A stretch of DNA of 50,330 nt from CAADGU01 sp964581605 (GCA_964581605.1 CAZOPF010000036.1:1-50330); one strand, 5' to 3'. Positions 17,488-26,312 are shown, numbered from the stretch's first letter. Translations and numbers: made by a program. The notes: generated by a model from the sequence alone, not told the origin.

Positions 17488-18756
17488 ATGACAGAAGTTT
17501 ATAACTGGCAGCTCGGCCGGCCGATGGAATATGTATATGAAGACGCGCACCCCAACAGGCAGTTTGCAGCGATTTTCAACATCAATCGCTGTATTGGCTG
17601 CCAGACCTGTACCGGAGCGTGCAAAGCCACCTGGACTTTTTCCAAAGGGCAGGAGTACATGTGGTGGAATAATGTGGAAAGCAAGCCATATGGCAGCTAC
17701 CCCAAGTATTGGGATGTGAAGATTTTGCAGCAGTTGGATGAGGCGCACCAGGCGGTGGGCAAAGCGGCCGAATGGGACCCCACCCAAACAGGTGTGCAAT
17801 CCCCTTACGGCGTTTACAACGGCATGACCATTACCGAAGCGGCCAGCCAGACGCAAAATGGCAACCAGGCGCTGGGATATTTGCCAACCGACCATGAGTG
17901 GCAGGCCCCCAATTTTTATGAGGACACGGCTACCAAATACAGGGGTGGCAAGCTGGGTATCTCCGAAGAAGGGGCCGTCATGCCCGTTCACCAGACCTGG
18001 TTTTTCTATTTGCAGCGCATTTGTAACCACTGCACTTACCCGGCGTGTGCCGCCGCCTGCCCGCGCAAAGCGATCTACAAGCGGGAAGAAGATGGCATTG
18101 TGCTGATTGACCAGAGCCGCTGCCGGGGCTACCGCAAATGTGTGGAGCAGTGCCCCTACAAAAAATCCATGTATCGCGGTACCACCCACACGAGCGAAAA
18201 ATGCGTGGGCTGCTACCCGCGTGTGGAAGGGAATGACCCGCTGAGTGACGGTGTGCCCATGGAGACGCGCTGTATGGCTGTGTGTCCTGGCAAAATCCGG
18301 CTGAATGGGCTGGTGGAGATTGCCGAAGATGGGACGTGGGCCGAAGACCCGCAAAATCCGCTCTACTACCTGGTGCGAGAGGAACAAATTGCCCTGCCGC
18401 TGTATCCGCAGTTTGGCACGGAGCCGAACATTTATTACATCCCGCCGCGCTGGGCGCCGCGGCCGTATCTGCGGCAGATGTTTGGCCCTGGCGTGGATAA
18501 GGCGATTGAGCGGTACAGCGCCCCCTCGCGCACGGTGCTGGCACTGCTGCAATTGTTCCGCGCCTCGCAGAAAATGGTCTTCCGCTTTGAGATTGAAGAA
18601 GGCCCACTGGTGCGCGAAGGGGAGCGCAATGGGCAGCCCTGGCAGATGTATGATGATACGGTGATTGGTTTTGACGCCAACGGCCGTGAAATTGCCCGCC
18701 TCAGTGTGGTCGAACCGATGATTGAGCGCGGCGCAGAACGGTTGAATTCAATTTAG
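17488..18756 (+). CDS. nxrB: Iron-sulfur subunit, NxrB/NarH type
   Basis: 422 residues beginning TEVYNWQLGRPMEYVYE, an N-terminus characteristic of the Nitrospira/anammox-type beta subunit. The Cys groups for four FeS clusters are visible: CIGCQTCTGACKATW (first ferredoxin-like group), ICNHCTYPACAAACPRKA, RCRGYRKCVEQCPYKK, and EKCVGCYPRV with RCMAVCPGKI. In RCRGYRKC an aromatic stands where a fourth Cys would be, as in NarH-type proteins that carry a [3Fe-4S] centre. It passes electrons between the molybdenum subunit and the haem subunit. It has no signal of its own and is presumably exported with the Tat-bearing partner. GAAGGAG precedes the ATG. Confidence 0.92.
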   Translation: MTEVYNWQLGRPMEYVYEDAHPNRQFAAIFNINRCIGCQTCTGACKATWTFSKGQEYMWWNNVESKPYGSYPKYWDVKILQQLDEAHQAVGKAAEWDPTQTGVQSPYGVYNGMTITEAASQTQNGNQALGYLPTDHEWQAPNFYEDTATKYRGGKLGISEEGAVMPVHQTWFFYLQRICNHCTYPACAAACPRKAIYKREEDGIVLIDQSRCRGYRKCVEQCPYKKSMYRGTTHTSEKCVGCYPRVEGNDPLSDGVPMETRCMAVCPGKIRLNGLVEIAEDGTWAEDPQNPLYYLVREEQIALPLYPQFGTEPNIYYIPPRWAPRPYLRQMFGPGVDKAIERYSAPSRTVLALLQLFRASQKMVFRFEIEEGPLVREGERNGQPWQMYDDTVIGFDANGREIARLSVVEPMIERGAERLNSI

Positions 18757-18757
18757 T

Positions 18758-18812
18758 GTTTGTAGCAGGCGATTTATCGCCCGCTGACGGCACTGAAGTG
18801 CCTGCTACAAAC
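18758..18812. repeat. Three-way-junction palindromic element
   Basis: An outer stem GTTTGTAGCA/TGCTACAAAC encloses two perfect hairpins, GGCGAT-TT-ATCGCC (18768-18781) and GGCAC-TGAA-GTGCC (18789-18802). The form is a cloverleaf-like three-way junction between the nxrB-like gene and its chaperone. Confidence 0.75.
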
Positions 18813-18831
18813 TATTTACAGGACATTACCT

Positions 18832-19584
18832 ATGAGCAAAGAAAATGCAATTCTGCGGGCACAGGTCTATGGTTTTCTGGCCGACGCCTTTTTATATCCG
18901 CGTGAGAATTGGACTGAGGATTTGTCGCTGGTGGCCAATATTGGCGCCGCGTCTGGCCTGCCCATTACCCATTATGAACTACGACAGGCAGTCAGCCGCT
19001 TGCCTGTGACGGAACTCCCCTTGTCCGATTTGCAGACCGCCTACCACCACACCTTTGGTATTGCTGGATCGCTTTGTTATGAAACGGAGTATGGCCTGCC
19101 CCATGAATATCGCCAGAGTCAGGAAATGGCCGATATTGCCGGCTTTTACCGCGCTTTTGGCTTTCAGATGGGCGGGCAGCGGCGCGAACGGCCGGACCAC
19201 ATCGCCGTTGAACTGGAATTTATGCACATCCTGGCCTTGAAGGAAGCGTATGCTCTGGAAACGGGCATCCCCGAACATGTGGAAATTTGTGTCGCCGCGC
19301 AGGGTAAATTTTTGCAAGACCATCTGGGACGTTGGGTGAATTTGTTTGCTCAAAGTGTGGCCCTGAATGCCTCTGGCTCTGTGTATGAGATGGTATCGCA
19401 GTTTACGGCCGATTTTGTCTGTGCGGATGCTGCCCGGTTGGGTGTTTTGCTCAACCAGCCGCAGCTCAATGAGGTGCAGCACACCCCCTTCGACCCGGAT
19501 TTTTCCTGCGCCGATTGTGCAGTAGCCGGGTTGGGGGAACAGGCGTTTATCCGCGCAGATACGATAGTGGCCGGTAGGCGGTGA
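18832..19584 (+). CDS. TorD/DmsD-family molybdoenzyme chaperone
   Basis: 250 residues, all-helical, with features of TorD-like redox-enzyme chaperones: AQVYGFLADAFLYP at the N-terminus, YETEYG and HIAVELEFMHILALKEAYA in the middle. Such proteins bind the Tat signal and the apo-catalytic subunit until cofactor is inserted, which fits its place as the D gene of an A-B-D-C operon. The C-terminus adds a DFSCADCAVAG segment with two cysteines, of unknown use. Confidence 0.85.
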   Translation: MSKENAILRAQVYGFLADAFLYPRENWTEDLSLVANIGAASGLPITHYELRQAVSRLPVTELPLSDLQTAYHHTFGIAGSLCYETEYGLPHEYRQSQEMADIAGFYRAFGFQMGGQRRERPDHIAVELEFMHILALKEAYALETGIPEHVEICVAAQGKFLQDHLGRWVNLFAQSVALNASGSVYEMVSQFTADFVCADAARLGVLLNQPQLNEVQHTPFDPDFSCADCAVAGLGEQAFIRADTIVAGRR

Positions 19585-19621
19585 TCGTTTATCGGTGAAG
19601 GTGCCCGATAACCGATTACCG
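19579..19621. repeat. Hairpin of CGGTGATCGTTTATCGG words overlapping a stop codon
   Basis: Left arm 19579-19595 and right arm CCCGATAACCGATTACCG (19604-19621) form an imperfect stem that includes the TGA of the chaperone gene. Confidence 0.65.
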
Positions 19622-19638
19622 AAACAACGGAGTTTATT

Positions 19639-20712
19639 ATGATGACCCGATCTCGACTATTACTGATTTCACTGTTGGCGCTGGCCGGGGTGTTGACCTT
19701 TTTTAAGATTCCGCTGGCCAGCAGCCAGGGGGTGACGATTGCGGCGGCGCAGGTGGAAGGGGCGCTGCCGGTGGCGGATGTAACGGCCGCTACGTGGGAT
19801 GAGGCAACGGCCGTCTCCATTCCCCTCTCTGCCCAAATTGTTACCAAACCGATGTTTCCGCAGGCCAACGTCAAAGCCGTGGATGTGCGGGCACTGACCA
19901 ATGGCGAGCAGATCGCCTTTCTGGTGGAGTGGGAAGATGGAACGATGGATGAGTCGGCCGTGCGTGTGCAAGATTTTGCTGACGCTGTAGCCATCCAATT
20001 CCCCCTGGTAGAAGGGCAGCCATTCTTCTGCATGGGGCAGCAAGGTGGCAATGTGAACATCTGGCATTGGAAAGCGGATTGGCAGGCAGGCATGGACGGC
20101 CGTCAGGATGTCAACGATGTCTACCCCGATATGTACGTAGACGGTTATACCTTTGCCGATACCGAAGCAGGGGCGGCCGCGCCCGTCTCCTCCTACGAAG
20201 ATGTCAACTACGTCCCGGCTATGGCCGCCGGTAATCTGTATGCCAGCCCGTCATATGCCTCGCCGGTCGAAGATTTAATCGCGGGCAGCTTTGGCTCACT
20301 CACTTCGCAGACGGCCGATATGCAAAATGTGCAGGGTCATGGCGAGTATGCTGACGGCAAATGGCGCGTCATCTTCGTGCGTGATCTCACATCGCCCCAA
20401 GGGGAAGATGCGCAATTTAGCGACGGGCAGGTCTATTCCTTAGCTTTTGCCGCCTGGGATGGGGCCAACGAAGAACGGAATGGACAAAAATCCACCTCGC
20501 AATGGGTCTCTTTACAACTAGGCAACGTAGCCACAGAGAGCGCCACGGGATCATCTGGCGCGGCCGCACCCGCCAGCGGCGGCAGCAGTTCGTCAGCAAA
20601 CGCCCTGGAGGGGCTGCCCTATATTTTTGTACCCATGTTTGGCCTGTTCGGCCTGGTTATCGTGGCGGGCATTGGTCTCTGGCTGCTCTCCAAGCTGCCA
20701 GAGAAGAAGTAA
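19639..20712 (+). CDS. Haem-b (ethylbenzene dehydrogenase gamma-like) subunit, membrane-tethered
   Basis: 357 residues. An N-terminal signal or anchor (LLLISLLALAGVLTFF) precedes an extracytoplasmic domain of the DMSO-reductase-like haem-binding family: MVEWEDG-type strands, then FFCMGQQGGNVNIWHWKADWQAG. The latter offers the Met and Lys that ligate haem b in EbdC. A Ser/Ala/Gly-rich linker (SGAAAPASGGSSSSA) leads to one C-terminal membrane helix (IFVPMFGLFGLVIVAGIGLWLL) and a basic tail. This is the C gene of the A-B-D-C operon. It would link the FeS subunit to a membrane or soluble electron carrier. The C-terminal anchor is an addition compared with soluble relatives. Confidence 0.85.
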   Translation: MMTRSRLLLISLLALAGVLTFFKIPLASSQGVTIAAAQVEGALPVADVTAATWDEATAVSIPLSAQIVTKPMFPQANVKAVDVRALTNGEQIAFLVEWEDGTMDESAVRVQDFADAVAIQFPLVEGQPFFCMGQQGGNVNIWHWKADWQAGMDGRQDVNDVYPDMYVDGYTFADTEAGAAAPVSSYEDVNYVPAMAAGNLYASPSYASPVEDLIAGSFGSLTSQTADMQNVQGHGEYADGKWRVIFVRDLTSPQGEDAQFSDGQVYSLAFAAWDGANEERNGQKSTSQWVSLQLGNVATESATGSSGAAAPASGGSSSSANALEGLPYIFVPMFGLFGLVIVAGIGLWLLSKLPEKK

Positions 20713-20722
20713 ATGTAGGATG

Positions 20723-20808
20723 GTCATTCCGACGAGTCTTCGAGGAGGAATCTTTCATATGTGCCAACACGAAAGATCCTTCGTTCCGAAGACTCCACTC
20801 GGAATGCC
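20723..20808. repeat. Dispersed palindromic element (CATTCCGA...CGAAGACTC type)
   Basis: GTCATTCCGACGAGTCTTCG...GGAATCTTTC (20723-20756) is mirrored by GAAAGATCC...CCGAAGACTCCACTCGGAATG (20771-20806). This looks like the widespread GTCATTCCGAG...GAGGAATC repeat seen in many bacterial genomes. It separates the haem subunit from the next gene. Confidence 0.65.
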
Positions 20809-20826
20809 ATATGGAACGATAGGCGT

Positions 20827-21813
20827 ATGGAAAAACAACAATTGTTTTTTAAGTGGCTGGCGCTGGCGGCCGTAGCGGAGTGGTTAATCATGCGGACGGC
20901 CACGCGGGCGGCCATACATATGCCCAAATCGCCCGCTTTTATCACCGTTTATCAGGGTCTCAACACCTTGGGGCAGGTGGTGGCCACTTTTGTGGCCCTG
21001 TTGGCCCTGGGTTTGCTGCTGGCAATTGCCTGGCACGGCCGTCAGCAAATCTGGCTCTCCCTCACATTGGTCGGGCTGGCGCTGTTGAGCGTGTTATTTT
21101 TGTTTATTGTGCCGCCGACGTGGTTGGCGTTGTTGTATCAGTTGTTGGCGGTCACGGCCGTATTGTTGATTTGTGCCCGTGTGCTATGGGGGCAGCGTGT
21201 GGCAGGAAGAGGGAAGTGGGGTTGGCAGGGAACGGCAGCTTTGCTGTTCCCTGCCTTTGCTTTGCTCGCCGGTTTGCTGGTGCAGTTGCTGCCCAATGTG
21301 TATGCGCTATTCGGCTGGCCCGGCCCGCCGCCGCTCACTGCGGCGCTGTTTAATCTGGGCGAACTGTTTGTCATCGCCAGTGTGGTGGTCTGGTGGTGGA
21401 TGGTGCGAATGGTGTACGGCCGTACACACTCCTGGCAACATTGGTTGTTAGCCGCCATTCCCGCCCTGCTGTTTGCCCTGAGCTTCTGGCGTGACCCGGC
21501 CATGACCGGCATCCTCACCATCTGGTCTACCGGGCTGACGCTCTTCCTGCCCTGGCCGGTATATGCCCTGGCCCTCTGGCTGGTTGGCGTCACGGTGCTG
21601 GCCACCTGGCGCCCCCATCCCCCCCTGGCCTATGCCATCCTGCTGCTCATCTCGGCAGGATACGCGCCGCAGTTGAGTTCACAGCTATTTTGTGCGCTCA
21701 TCGGGCTGTGGTTACTGGCACGGCCGTTACCCGATGTGCAAAAACAAACCAGTAGCGCCTGGCAGCAAGATGAGCCAGGAATAAAAGCCACCCTGCTAAC
21801 CGATAACCGATGA
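20827..21813 (+). CDS. Polytopic membrane protein of the molybdoenzyme locus
   Basis: 328 residues from ATG 20827; the frame stays open into the upstream palindrome but MEKQQLFFKWLALAA is the natural membrane-protein start. I count about ten hydrophobic segments, including QVVATFVALLALGLLLAIAW and LFVIASVVVWWWMVRMVYG. Scattered His residues are seen, but no pair spaced as in NarI, so a haem role is not supported. Its position just after the haem subunit, and the ATGA overlap with the following gene, suggest a membrane partner or accessory factor. The function is unknown. Confidence 0.7.
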   Translation: MEKQQLFFKWLALAAVAEWLIMRTATRAAIHMPKSPAFITVYQGLNTLGQVVATFVALLALGLLLAIAWHGRQQIWLSLTLVGLALLSVLFLFIVPPTWLALLYQLLAVTAVLLICARVLWGQRVAGRGKWGWQGTAALLFPAFALLAGLLVQLLPNVYALFGWPGPPPLTAALFNLGELFVIASVVVWWWMVRMVYGRTHSWQHWLLAAIPALLFALSFWRDPAMTGILTIWSTGLTLFLPWPVYALALWLVGVTVLATWRPHPPLAYAILLLISAGYAPQLSSQLFCALIGLWLLARPLPDVQKQTSSAWQQDEPGIKATLLTDNR

Positions 21814-22478
21814 CTGATTCCCTGACTCAACTTCTGGCCCAATCCGCCGCTCTGCACCACCACCTCTGCCCCCGGCAGGTATTGGGGGTGCGCATGGGCA
21901 TGTTAGCGGGCGAACTGCTGGCCATGGCACTGCCCCAAACAAACAAACGGCTGCTCACCATTGTGGAAACAGATGGCTGTTTTACCGATGGCATTTCGGT
22001 GGCTACCAACTGTTGGGTTGGCCGACGCACCATGCGCGTGGCGGATTTTGGCAAGGTGGCGGCCACATTTGTGGATACGCGGACGGAAACGGCCGTGCGC
22101 CTGACCCCCTCCCCCCGTGCCCGCGAACTGGCCGCCACCTACGCCCCAGAAGCCCAAAACCGCTGGGAAGGCTACCTGCTGGGCTATCAACGCCTGCCAG
22201 ATGAATTCCTCTTCACCATTCAGATAGTGGCCTTAGCCGCGCCCGTCAGCCAGCTCATCAGCCGCGCTGGCGCCCGCGTCACATGTGCCCAATGCGGCGA
22301 AGAGATCATCAATGAGCGGGAAGTGCTGGTGGGTGGGCAACTGCTCTGCCGCGCCTGCGCCGGCTCTGGTTATTATGTGCTGGTAAATGGAGAGCACGGC
22401 CGTCATCTTTGTCATCCTGGCCTGGCCGTGCGTCAAAGAAACGTATCGCAGAGGATAACCCACCCATGCCCCGCCTGA
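21810..22478 (+). CDS. FmdE-like protein with C-terminal zinc ribbon
   Basis: 222 residues overlapping the previous gene by four bases. The N-terminal domain has HHHLCPRQVLGVRMG and VETDGCFTDGISVATNCWVG, the Cys/His pattern of the FmdE family. This family is encoded next to molybdenum or tungsten enzymes, although its own role is unproven. The C-terminus carries CAQCGEEI...LLCRACAG, a four-Cys zinc ribbon. The location at the end of a molybdoenzyme operon supports a part in metal or pterin handling. Confidence 0.8.
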   Translation: MTDSLTQLLAQSAALHHHLCPRQVLGVRMGMLAGELLAMALPQTNKRLLTIVETDGCFTDGISVATNCWVGRRTMRVADFGKVAATFVDTRTETAVRLTPSPRARELAATYAPEAQNRWEGYLLGYQRLPDEFLFTIQIVALAAPVSQLISRAGARVTCAQCGEEIINEREVLVGGQLLCRACAGSGYYVLVNGEHGRHLCHPGLAVRQRNVSQRITHPCPA

Positions 22479-22482
22479 GCCA

Positions 22483-22689
22483 ATGGGTGATCCGCTCCGC
22501 CCCCATGCCCTACTGACGCAAATTGCCTATATTTTGCTCAATCTGGGCATCTGGCTGGTCATCGCGGGCACAACATTTCGCGCCAGACCCTGGGCATTAT
22601 TGATAGGCCGGGTGTTGAAAATAAGCGCCATCCTCCTGTTTGCCATGCACAATAGAAAACGAGTTGTTTCCCGTGAAGGCCAGGGGTAA
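22483..22689 (+). CDS. Small two-helix membrane protein
   Basis: 68 residues with two hydrophobic segments (LTQIAYILLNLGIWLVIAGTTF and WALLIGRVLKISAILLFAM), starting four bases after the FmdE-like stop. It may be a real small subunit or the remnant of a larger membrane protein. No family is recognised. Confidence 0.45.
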   Translation: MGDPLRPHALLTQIAYILLNLGIWLVIAGTTFRARPWALLIGRVLKISAILLFAMHNRKRVVSREGQG

Positions 22690-22714
22690 ATGGACTGTCC
22701 GGCAGGGCGTATGG

Positions 22715-25135
22715 CTATACGCCCCTGTTCCGATGAGACCAATGCAAAGCAAATGCCACCGCTCTGTCCAGGTTTAACGCCCGGCCCCTTCCCCACATCG
22801 CTTCAAAATCGGCGGCAGCCAATCGGCTGCGCATGGCGGCCATTGCCCGGCTTTGAGCCAGCGTATGGTGCTGCCCCGGAGGGCGGACCACAGGCAGCGC
22901 CTCCCAAATGGCTTCTGCCGCGCCGCCCAATTGGGCCGCCTGCCGGGCGTTGCCAGCGGCTACGGCCGTAGCTGCCAAAATCTCCAGCCCCTCTGCCAGC
23001 ACTTCCCTTTCGCCCAACAGATGGCACAGACGCAGCCCCTGCCGCGCCAGCCGTGCCGCTTCCACCATCTCGCCTGCATACAGGGCAATCCAGCCCAGAT
23101 TGACCAGCGAAACCGCCACGCCACGTGTGTGCCCCAACTGCTGCGCCACCGCATGAGCTTCGCGAAACAAGACGGCCGCTTCATCCCGACAATCCAGACA
23201 CAACTGTGCCCAACCCAGATTAGTGAGCGCCCGGTAAACCATCACCGCATCATGCGCCGCCCGCGCCAGAGATAGACTTTCCTGATTGTAGCGGATAGCA
23301 TCCGCCCACTCTCCCCGATCCAGAGCAATCCAGCCCAGGTCAAAAAAGACTCTGGCCTGCCCCGCCCCGTCTGCATCCGCGCCAAACAAGGTCAGGGCTT
23401 CGGCCAACTCGTGGAGCGCGGTCGGCCATTTCCCCTGCCGGTAGGCGAGCATGGCCGCGGTTTGCAGGCAGCGGGCGCGTAAGGCATCGGGGATGGGGGT
23501 GTGTGCCGTTTGCGCCAACAATGCCTCAAACAGATCGCGCCCTTCGCTGTAACGGCCGTGCCGCTGCCACACCTCCCCCAAATCACAGGCCAATTGCGCC
23601 GCCAGTTCCACCTGGCCCGTGGCCAACAGCCAGTTCAACGCCGCCCGCAGGTTATCGCCCTCCTGCTCCAGCCGCGCCAGCCAGAGGCTTTGCGCCGGCC
23701 CATGCAAATGGCGCACCGCTTCGGCCGCCCAACCCACAAAATAAACGGCATGTGCCTGCTGCACGGCCGTCCGTTCCCCCGCCATTTCCAGCCGTTCCAG
23801 GGCAAACTCACGGATGACGGAGAGCATGGCAAAACGCGGTTCGGCGGCCAACGCCTGGCGCAGCTGGCGGGTGGGGCAATGGGGACAACAGGGGCTGCTG
23901 TCGGCCGTCGTCGTCTGGCGCATGAGCAGACTGTGGCCTAACAAGGTGGCCAGCGTGACGGCCGTGTCCGCCTCCCCATTGGGCAAAGAACAGACCGCTT
24001 CTACGGCCGTCAGCGTAAAACAGCCCACAAAAACGGCCAACTGGCACAACAATTGCTGCTGCGCCGGTGAAAGCAGACCGTAGCTCCAGGCAATCGCCTG
24101 TTCCAACCCTTGTCGGCGCGGCGGCGCATCCACCACCTCCTGCTGCAACAGCGGCAGGCCGCGTTCCAACCGTTGTAGCAACGCCGCTGGGGAAAAGAGC
24201 CGGATTTGTGCCGCCGCCAGTTCTATTGCCAGCGGCAAGCCATCCAACCGGCGGCAAATATCAGCCACAGCGGGCGTTAACGAGGGCGTCAATTGAAACG
24301 TCGCCTGGGCGGCGCGGGCGCGATCACAAAACAGTTGCACGGCCGGGGAGTTGGCCGCCGCCAATGGGTCATCCACCTCAGGCAGGGGCAGGGGCGGAAT
24401 GACGATCTCATGCTCGCCATAGAGATGCAGCCGCGCCTGGCTGGTGACCAGTAGTTGTAGCTGGGGGCAGGCCGCCAGCAGCGCCGACAAAAACGAGGCT
24501 GCCGGTAGCAAGTGCTCGAAGTTATCAAAAATAACCAGACTCTCTCTGGTTGCCAGGAAATTGATCACCGCTTCTACCGGATTCTGGCCGGCCCCTTCCC
24601 CCACGCCCAGGGCTACGGCCGTCGCCGCTGGCGCCAGTTCGGCATTGGGCGCGGCCGTCAGTGCCACCAGGTAAATGCCATGCCAGTACTCAGTTTGCAA
24701 CTGGTGCCCCACCGCCAGCGCCAGCCGCGTCTTGCCCACGCCCACCGGCCCCGTCAGCGTCAGCAGCCGCGCCTCGTGGCGGCGCAGGCAGCCCGTGATG
24801 GCTGTCAATTCGGCCGTGCGGCCAATGAGCGGCGTAACCGGCGCGGGCAGGTTGCCGGGTAAACGGCGGGCGGCCGTTTGCGGGGGTAAGGGTAAGTGGG
24901 TGGCAGGGCGTTGGCCGGCGGCCGTAGCCACAAACCAGGCGCGTTCCGCCTCCGGCAGTTCCAGGCAGCGTGCCAGTTGTTCCGCCATCGCCAGTGAGGG
25001 ATGGCGCTCATCCCCCTCAATCTTACGCAGCGTCACCACCGCACAGCCCACCCGCCGCGCCAATTCCGCCTGGGTTAAATCCAGCGCTTTGCGCCGCCGC
25101 CGTACCCAATAACCAAAAGAATCTGTGGTGTTCAT
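22715..25135 (-). CDS. XRE-type helix-turn-helix STAND (NB-ARC-like) ATPase with TPR repeats
   Basis: 806 residues from ATG 25135. An N-terminal HTH covers about 1-65 (LTQAELARRVGCAVVTLRKIEG). A STAND ATPase follows with Walker A LTGPVGVGKTRLA, Walker B LVIFDNFEHLL and the LPLAIELAAA motif. An extra TTADSSPCCPHCPTRQ insert with three Cys stands near the winged-helix part. The C-terminal half is TPR-like (repeats of LGWIAL...G...A). Proteins of this build act as ligand-gated transcription switches in large-genome Chloroflexota and actinobacteria; some also serve in defence. It is downstream of a DUF4143 ATPase with an 8-base gap, so the two are probably co-transcribed. Confidence 0.85.
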   Translation of the reverse strand: MNTTDSFGYWVRRRRKALDLTQAELARRVGCAVVTLRKIEGDERHPSLAMAEQLARCLELPEAERAWFVATAAGQRPATHLPLPPQTAARRLPGNLPAPVTPLIGRTAELTAITGCLRRHEARLLTLTGPVGVGKTRLALAVGHQLQTEYWHGIYLVALTAAPNAELAPAATAVALGVGEGAGQNPVEAVINFLATRESLVIFDNFEHLLPAASFLSALLAACPQLQLLVTSQARLHLYGEHEIVIPPLPLPEVDDPLAAANSPAVQLFCDRARAAQATFQLTPSLTPAVADICRRLDGLPLAIELAAAQIRLFSPAALLQRLERGLPLLQQEVVDAPPRRQGLEQAIAWSYGLLSPAQQQLLCQLAVFVGCFTLTAVEAVCSLPNGEADTAVTLATLLGHSLLMRQTTTADSSPCCPHCPTRQLRQALAAEPRFAMLSVIREFALERLEMAGERTAVQQAHAVYFVGWAAEAVRHLHGPAQSLWLARLEQEGDNLRAALNWLLATGQVELAAQLACDLGEVWQRHGRYSEGRDLFEALLAQTAHTPIPDALRARCLQTAAMLAYRQGKWPTALHELAEALTLFGADADGAGQARVFFDLGWIALDRGEWADAIRYNQESLSLARAAHDAVMVYRALTNLGWAQLCLDCRDEAAVLFREAHAVAQQLGHTRGVAVSLVNLGWIALYAGEMVEAARLARQGLRLCHLLGEREVLAEGLEILAATAVAAGNARQAAQLGGAAEAIWEALPVVRPPGQHHTLAQSRAMAAMRSRLAAADFEAMWGRGRALNLDRAVAFALHWSHRNRGV

Positions 25136-25143
25136 GGCTGCCG

Positions 25144-26274
25144 TTATAACAAGAAACGCCAATAGTTGCTGCGATCAATTCGCTCCACCTGACTGCCAGG
25201 ATAGGCCTGCAAGAAATCCGCTGGCGCTTTGAATCTGGCTGCGGGGTTCCATTTGAACTCATACCCGGCCAATACGCCATCAGCTTCTTCCAGGTAATCA
25301 ATCTCCTTCTGGTCGTAGGTGCGCCAGAAGTATTGGTTAACGAATTGCTGGCGATAGTGCAGTAGTTTCAGTCGCTCGACGATGCAGAAATTCTCCCAAA
25401 GCGCCCCTACATCGTTGCGCAGCGCGAGCGGCGCAAAGTTCTGAATGATGGCGTTGCGCACCCCCAAATCGTAAAAGTAAATTTTGACCGATTTGCTCAC
25501 TTCTTTGCGCAAATTGCGGCTAAAAGCGCCCAGGCGAAACAAAACAAAGCATTGCTCTAACAGATCAATATAGCCAATCACCGTGCGCCGATCCACCCCC
25601 AATGCCTGCGCCAACTCCTGATACGAAACTTCATGGCCGATTTGCCGCGCCAATAGCTCTAACAATTTGACCAGTATGGCCGATTTGCGCATCCCCACAA
25701 AAGCAAGGGCGTCACGATAAAGATAATTGGAGGCCAGTTCATCCAGAGCCACCCGCGCTTCTGCTTCGGCCAGGTTAACAATGGCCGGATAGGCGCCATA
25801 ACGTAACAAAAAGTCAAGGCGTGGCTCTACGGCGCTATACCCCTGATCACCCGCCAGTTCAGAGAGTGATAGGGGAAATAGTTCAAAGCGGATCATGCGC
25901 CCGGTTAGAGGTTCGGTTGCCTGGTTCCCCAGGCCAAAAGAGGATGACCCCGTAGCAATCAGTTGCATTTCCGGGTACTCATCCACCAGGATTTTGAGGA
26001 TACGGCCGATATTTTCAATTTGCTGCGCCTCATCCAACACCACCAGATCCTGTTCGCCGAGGAACGCCTTCAAGCCTGTCGCTTCCTCCACCTGCAAACC
26101 AGCGCGAACCGAAAGCAAATCGCAGTTGAGATAGCGTGTGCGCCGGTCAGCGTGTGCGGCCAGCAACTGTTTGACGAGCGTTGTTTTGCCTACCCGCCGC
26201 GCCCCATACAAAACCAGGACGCGCTCCTGGAAAAGATACCGCTCAATCTGTTTCTCTAGTAATCGTGGGATCAT
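25144..26274 (-). CDS. AAA ATPase with C-terminal DUF4143 domain
   Basis: 376 residues from ATG 26274. An earlier possible start at 26307 would lie inside a perfect inverted repeat, so I prefer MIPRLLEKQIERYL. Walker A YGARRVGKTTLV, Walker B LVVLDEAQQIENI and sensor IATGSSSFGL are present. A middle winged helix (VSYQELAQALGVDRRTVIGYIDLLEQC) and a DUF4143 nuclease-like part ending in DYLEEADGVLAGYEFKW follow. The family is widespread and poorly understood, and often exchanged between genomes. It leads a two-gene unit with the STAND regulator. Confidence 0.88.
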   Translation of the reverse strand: MIPRLLEKQIERYLFQERVLVLYGARRVGKTTLVKQLLAAHADRRTRYLNCDLLSVRAGLQVEEATGLKAFLGEQDLVVLDEAQQIENIGRILKILVDEYPEMQLIATGSSSFGLGNQATEPLTGRMIRFELFPLSLSELAGDQGYSAVEPRLDFLLRYGAYPAIVNLAEAEARVALDELASNYLYRDALAFVGMRKSAILVKLLELLARQIGHEVSYQELAQALGVDRRTVIGYIDLLEQCFVLFRLGAFSRNLRKEVSKSVKIYFYDLGVRNAIIQNFAPLALRNDVGALWENFCIVERLKLLHYRQQFVNQYFWRTYDQKEIDYLEEADGVLAGYEFKWNPAARFKAPADFLQAYPGSQVERIDRSNYWRFLL

Positions 26275-26284
26275 CCTGCTCTTG

Positions 26285-26312
26285 AAATTTTGACAATTGA
26301 TTGTCAAAATTT
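26285..26312. promoter_or_regulatory. Perfect 13-bp inverted repeat, candidate operator of the ATPase gene
   Basis: AAATTTTGACAAT - TG - ATTGTCAAAATTT, ending 11 bases before the ATPase start. The TTGACAAT half also resembles a -35 element. Autoregulation by the co-transcribed HTH-STAND protein is a plausible inference. Confidence 0.6.

Noticed and set aside
20723..20808. Insertion sequence or MITE
   Set aside because: It is palindromic and mobile-looking, but there is no transposase or clear target-site duplication. It is recorded as a dispersed repeat only.
20761..20826. N-terminal extension of the polytopic membrane protein to ATG 20761
   Set aside because: These codons fall inside the palindromic repeat and encode a non-hydrophobic, unlikely leader. 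ATG 20827 gives a normal membrane-protein N-terminus.
22715..26274. Anti-phage defence pair (STAND ATPase plus DUF4143 ATPase)
   Set aside because: The STAND protein has an HTH and TPR build typical of transcription regulators, with no nuclease, TIR or protease effector, and no other defence genes lie nearby.
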